From: Phorcus lineatus
Taxonomy: Eukaryota; Mollusca; Gastropoda; Trochida; Trochidae
Assembly (NCBI GenBank): GCA_921293015.1
Contig: OV121081.1
Coordinates: 75,223,022 to 75,287,021, forward strand
Length of the DNA: 64,000 nt
Reading direction: 5' to 3'
In this document: positions 61,972 through 64,000 of the stretch, in pieces
Numbering within the stretch: the stretch's first letter is position 1
How the letters are laid out: each line of letters starts with the position of its first letter
Notes under the pieces: generated by a model
What the model saw: the letters and a program-made list of their open reading frames with translations, nothing else
The model's database searches: none
Told to the model about the DNA's origin: nothing
Position numbers and translations under genes: made by a program

Positions 61972-62400
61972 CAGTGGTATTGGTATGGACATGTCTAGTA
62001 ATGGCACTGACATTGACGGTAACGGTAAGGACATATTTTAAAAAAGTACAAATATTAAAGAAAATATCACTGAAAACCATTCAGCTTATATTCACCTTTC
62101 CTTTTTGTAACTGCACAAACAAAACTCCATCACAAATTCTTAAAATACAAAACATATTTGCCAACAGTTTAATGTCTGATATTGGTATGGACATATCTAG
62201 TAACGGCACTGACATGGATGGTAACGGTGAGGATATACATATGAAATTTTGGAAATTATTGAATTTATTGTACCTAAAGATTACTTTTTAGGAACATATT
62301 GCCATTTGGATTATTTTGCAAAAATATCTAATACACAAAGTTATTGAGCTATTTTCAGTTTATCAGTTTTGACACACGGTATCGGCATGGACATGTTCGT
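61972..62400 (+). repeat. three 200-bp-spaced copies of a coding-like block (possible mini-exons)
   Basis: A ~60-bp block begins at 61979, 62181 and 62381 (spacings 202 and 200). The first two copies read GIGMDMSSNGTDIDGNGKDI and GIGMDISSNGTDMDGNGEDI; the third is cut short after GIGMDM. Differences between copies 1 and 2 are mostly silent or conservative, and each is followed by a good donor-like site (CG|GTAAGG, CG|GTGAGG) with an AG upstream (ATTAG or CAACAG). The DNA between the blocks is AT-rich and not obviously repeated. They could be tandemly duplicated small exons of a Gly/Asp-rich protein, or a periodic satellite. I do not recognise the peptide. Confidence 0.5.
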
Positions 62401-62959
62401 AATTATCATATGAGAAATTAAATGTTTCAAGCATGTTGGTATTATTAACACTAATGCCCCCCAAAAAAATCCATCTAAAAATTTAACTCACATTGCAAGA
62501 GTTCATCATTTAATGCCAAACATTTTTTGAAACATATTATTCTTGCACATGCTTCACTTGTATTCTCAGGCGTCAACATCTGAATTATTAAATTGTCTTT
62601 TTTATATTTATCAAAAACCCACAAACATGAGATGAAATACTATAACAAGAAATATCAAAAGGAAAGTTTACAAATGACCTATCAAAATCTCTTACAAAAT
62701 GTAAACATATATAACACACATGTGAAACTTGTAACAGACAAATGTCATTCTAGGTGTATTGTAATGCTTTGATGCTCTACAATCTTGTAAACATGAATCT
62801 TAAAAATATGAACTTAACAAGAAATCAACAAGATGAAAACAAACAGTGGCTACAACTTCACTCTTTGCTTATGGAAGTGAACAACAACAATAACATTGAT
62901 TAACCAAACACAATCAAGAACAGATTACCCGGTATCTACTGCATTAGTTTTGCAAACTG
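62401..62959. other. non-coding, possible 3' UTR of the minus-strand gene
   Basis: AT-rich sequence immediately downstream of the minus-strand coding block at 62960. No clear polyadenylation signal could be assigned. Confidence 0.4.
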
Positions 62960-63853
62960 TTATCCATACAAATGTTTGTCAACAATTGCCCACAATTCTG
63001 CATCTTCCATTTTATGTCTTGGATTTTCACATGGCATTTTAGGCTCTGGAATAACTGCAAGTAAATCGGTGTCATATTGATACCAACAACGATCCTTCAA
63101 TCTTGGCCAAAAGAAGCAATTTGGCTCATGTGTGATCTGTGCCATACACTCCACATACAGATCACTCTCTTCATCTATGTCAAGAACCTTTCCTGGAAAA
63201 GCACGTCCCTCATATGATACAAGCACATATTTTCCAATGAGCTCTACGGGCTCTGGCAAGAAGCTCTGATGATCTTCGAATGTCTTCAATTGACGAGTTC
63301 CTTCAGTGGTAGCACATTCACCAGAAGGAACAGTTGGTGTGTTTGAGGAGGCAGTTCTGAGTGGCTGAGCTGTTTTTTCTGGGGGGTTTTGGGTAATAAT
63401 TGTTGCTTTGCTAGAGACTTCTGTGTGCACTTGTGCTGATGTTTCTTGTGAAGAACCATTAGAAGTTTCATCAGTTGGAACCTTTGGTCTCTCTATTGTC
63501 ATAACTGGTACAAAGTGATTTGGTACCTAGTGGATCGGTTTCATATCAGGGGTTCTGGTACTCGTCCACATCATATGTATCATCTCATCACTTCTTCCTG
63601 AGCCCCGCGGCAAGATCATTCTGTGTAAATCACTGCGTACACTGCTGTTTCCAAGCTTTTGGTAAACTGAGAAGATTGTGATACCAAGAACACTAGCAAG
63701 TGCAAAAACTTGCCATATCCCCATATAGCTTCGTGGAGTAAAGAGTGACAGAACTTCTTTTTCATAGATGTCACCTACTATTCCATCTGCCAGGACAGCG
63801 TTTGTCACAAACTGTTGAGAATAGTGTACTCTGTGATGATATACAAGTGTATC
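62960..63853 (-). pseudogene. vertnin-like uncharacterised protein, last exon, one in-frame stop
   Basis: A single minus-strand frame runs from a possible acceptor (TATCATCACAG near 63830) to a stop at 62960, with one TAG at 63527-63529. Before the stop: YMGIWQVFALASVLGITIFS, VYQKLG, LHRMILPRG and MMWTSTRTP. After it: VPNHFVPV in the same frame, where relatives have WxPNHFVP, so the TAG most simply replaces a Trp codon. This is the pattern of a widespread invertebrate family related to vertebrate vertnin, possibly OTU-protease-like. A Ser/Thr-rich linker follows, then a Tudor/SH3-like module (GKYVLVSYEGRAFPGKVLDI, VECMAQ, FFWPRLKDRCWY, LLAVIPEP). Function is unknown. Either it is a recently broken copy or the base is a sequence error. 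The start of the gene lies beyond the window. Confidence 0.6.
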
Positions 63854-64000
63854 ACATTAATCACAAACTGCATTTGCTCAAAAGTTTATAATATCAAGAC
63901 TAAGAATGAAGCGTCTGTATCCATATTGTGTCAGGGTCCAAACCAAAACCACTTTTTGTCCAAACCATTACTAAATAACACTTTAGGTATAGAGTATCAA
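63854..64000. other. window edge, possible intron
   Basis: AT-rich sequence with stops in all minus-strand frames just upstream of the vertnin-like block, consistent with an intron. No exon was recognised. Confidence 0.35.

Overview
This window is eukaryotic, AT-rich and almost entirely non-coding. It has no operons, no dense ORFs and no ribosome-binding-site logic. Its repeats point to a marine mollusc, most likely a gastropod such as an abalone. They include short retroposons ending in (CTCA)n after a GTTAAACCCCAACTCACTC-type tail, a tRNA-derived SINE family sharing that tail, and an oyster-pearl-like element that opens with a GTGAGCATAGCTCAC hairpin and carries ~170-bp tandem units plus a GACGGACA microsatellite. 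The taxonomic call is inference from these repeat families; no host gene in the window fixes it.

Layout. 1-4640: AT-rich DNA with one weak MITE-like repeat. 4647-5948: pearl/Helitron-like element. 5949-16870: about 11 kb with nothing recognisable. 16880-18270: nested SINEs. 18500-20630: a CpG-richer patch with possible short exons, a long palindrome and a putative MITE. 21896-22490: mariner remnant split by a complete SINE with target duplications. 23391-25985: decayed Ty3/Gypsy integrase carrying a SINE and a palindromic MITE, with part of it duplicated. 26261-27632: full-length but inactivated Tc1-like transposon. 29283-31971: 5'-truncated Penelope-like retroelement (intact RT plus GIY-YIG frame and a candidate hammerhead ribozyme) between two (TA)n arrays. 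32545-33112: LINE 3' end. 34387-37937: a palindrome split by a 3.4-kb element with Harbinger-like ends and a CTG duplication. 41071-43165: complete piggyBac element (TTAA duplication, perfect 12-bp inverted ends) with a broken transposase. 47353-48650: LINE RT tail interrupted by a SINE. 55257-55922: mariner remnant. 59654-61093: two SINEs. 61972-62400: a 200-bp-spaced array of a conserved short coding-like block. 62960-63853: minus-strand exon or pseudogene of a vertnin-like uncharacterised family.

How it fits together. The window reads as a layered graveyard of class I and class II elements. Order of insertion can be read in several places: SINE-B in SINE-A; SINE-A in mariner; SINE-B and a MITE in Gypsy; a Harbinger-like element in a palindrome; SINE-B in a LINE. 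The two SINE families share a 3' tail, implying one common LINE supplied the machinery. The only long uninterrupted coding frame is the Penelope-like polyprotein. The only plausible host coding sequence is at the far right, and it carries an in-frame stop. All element names rest on motifs read by eye; no database search was run.
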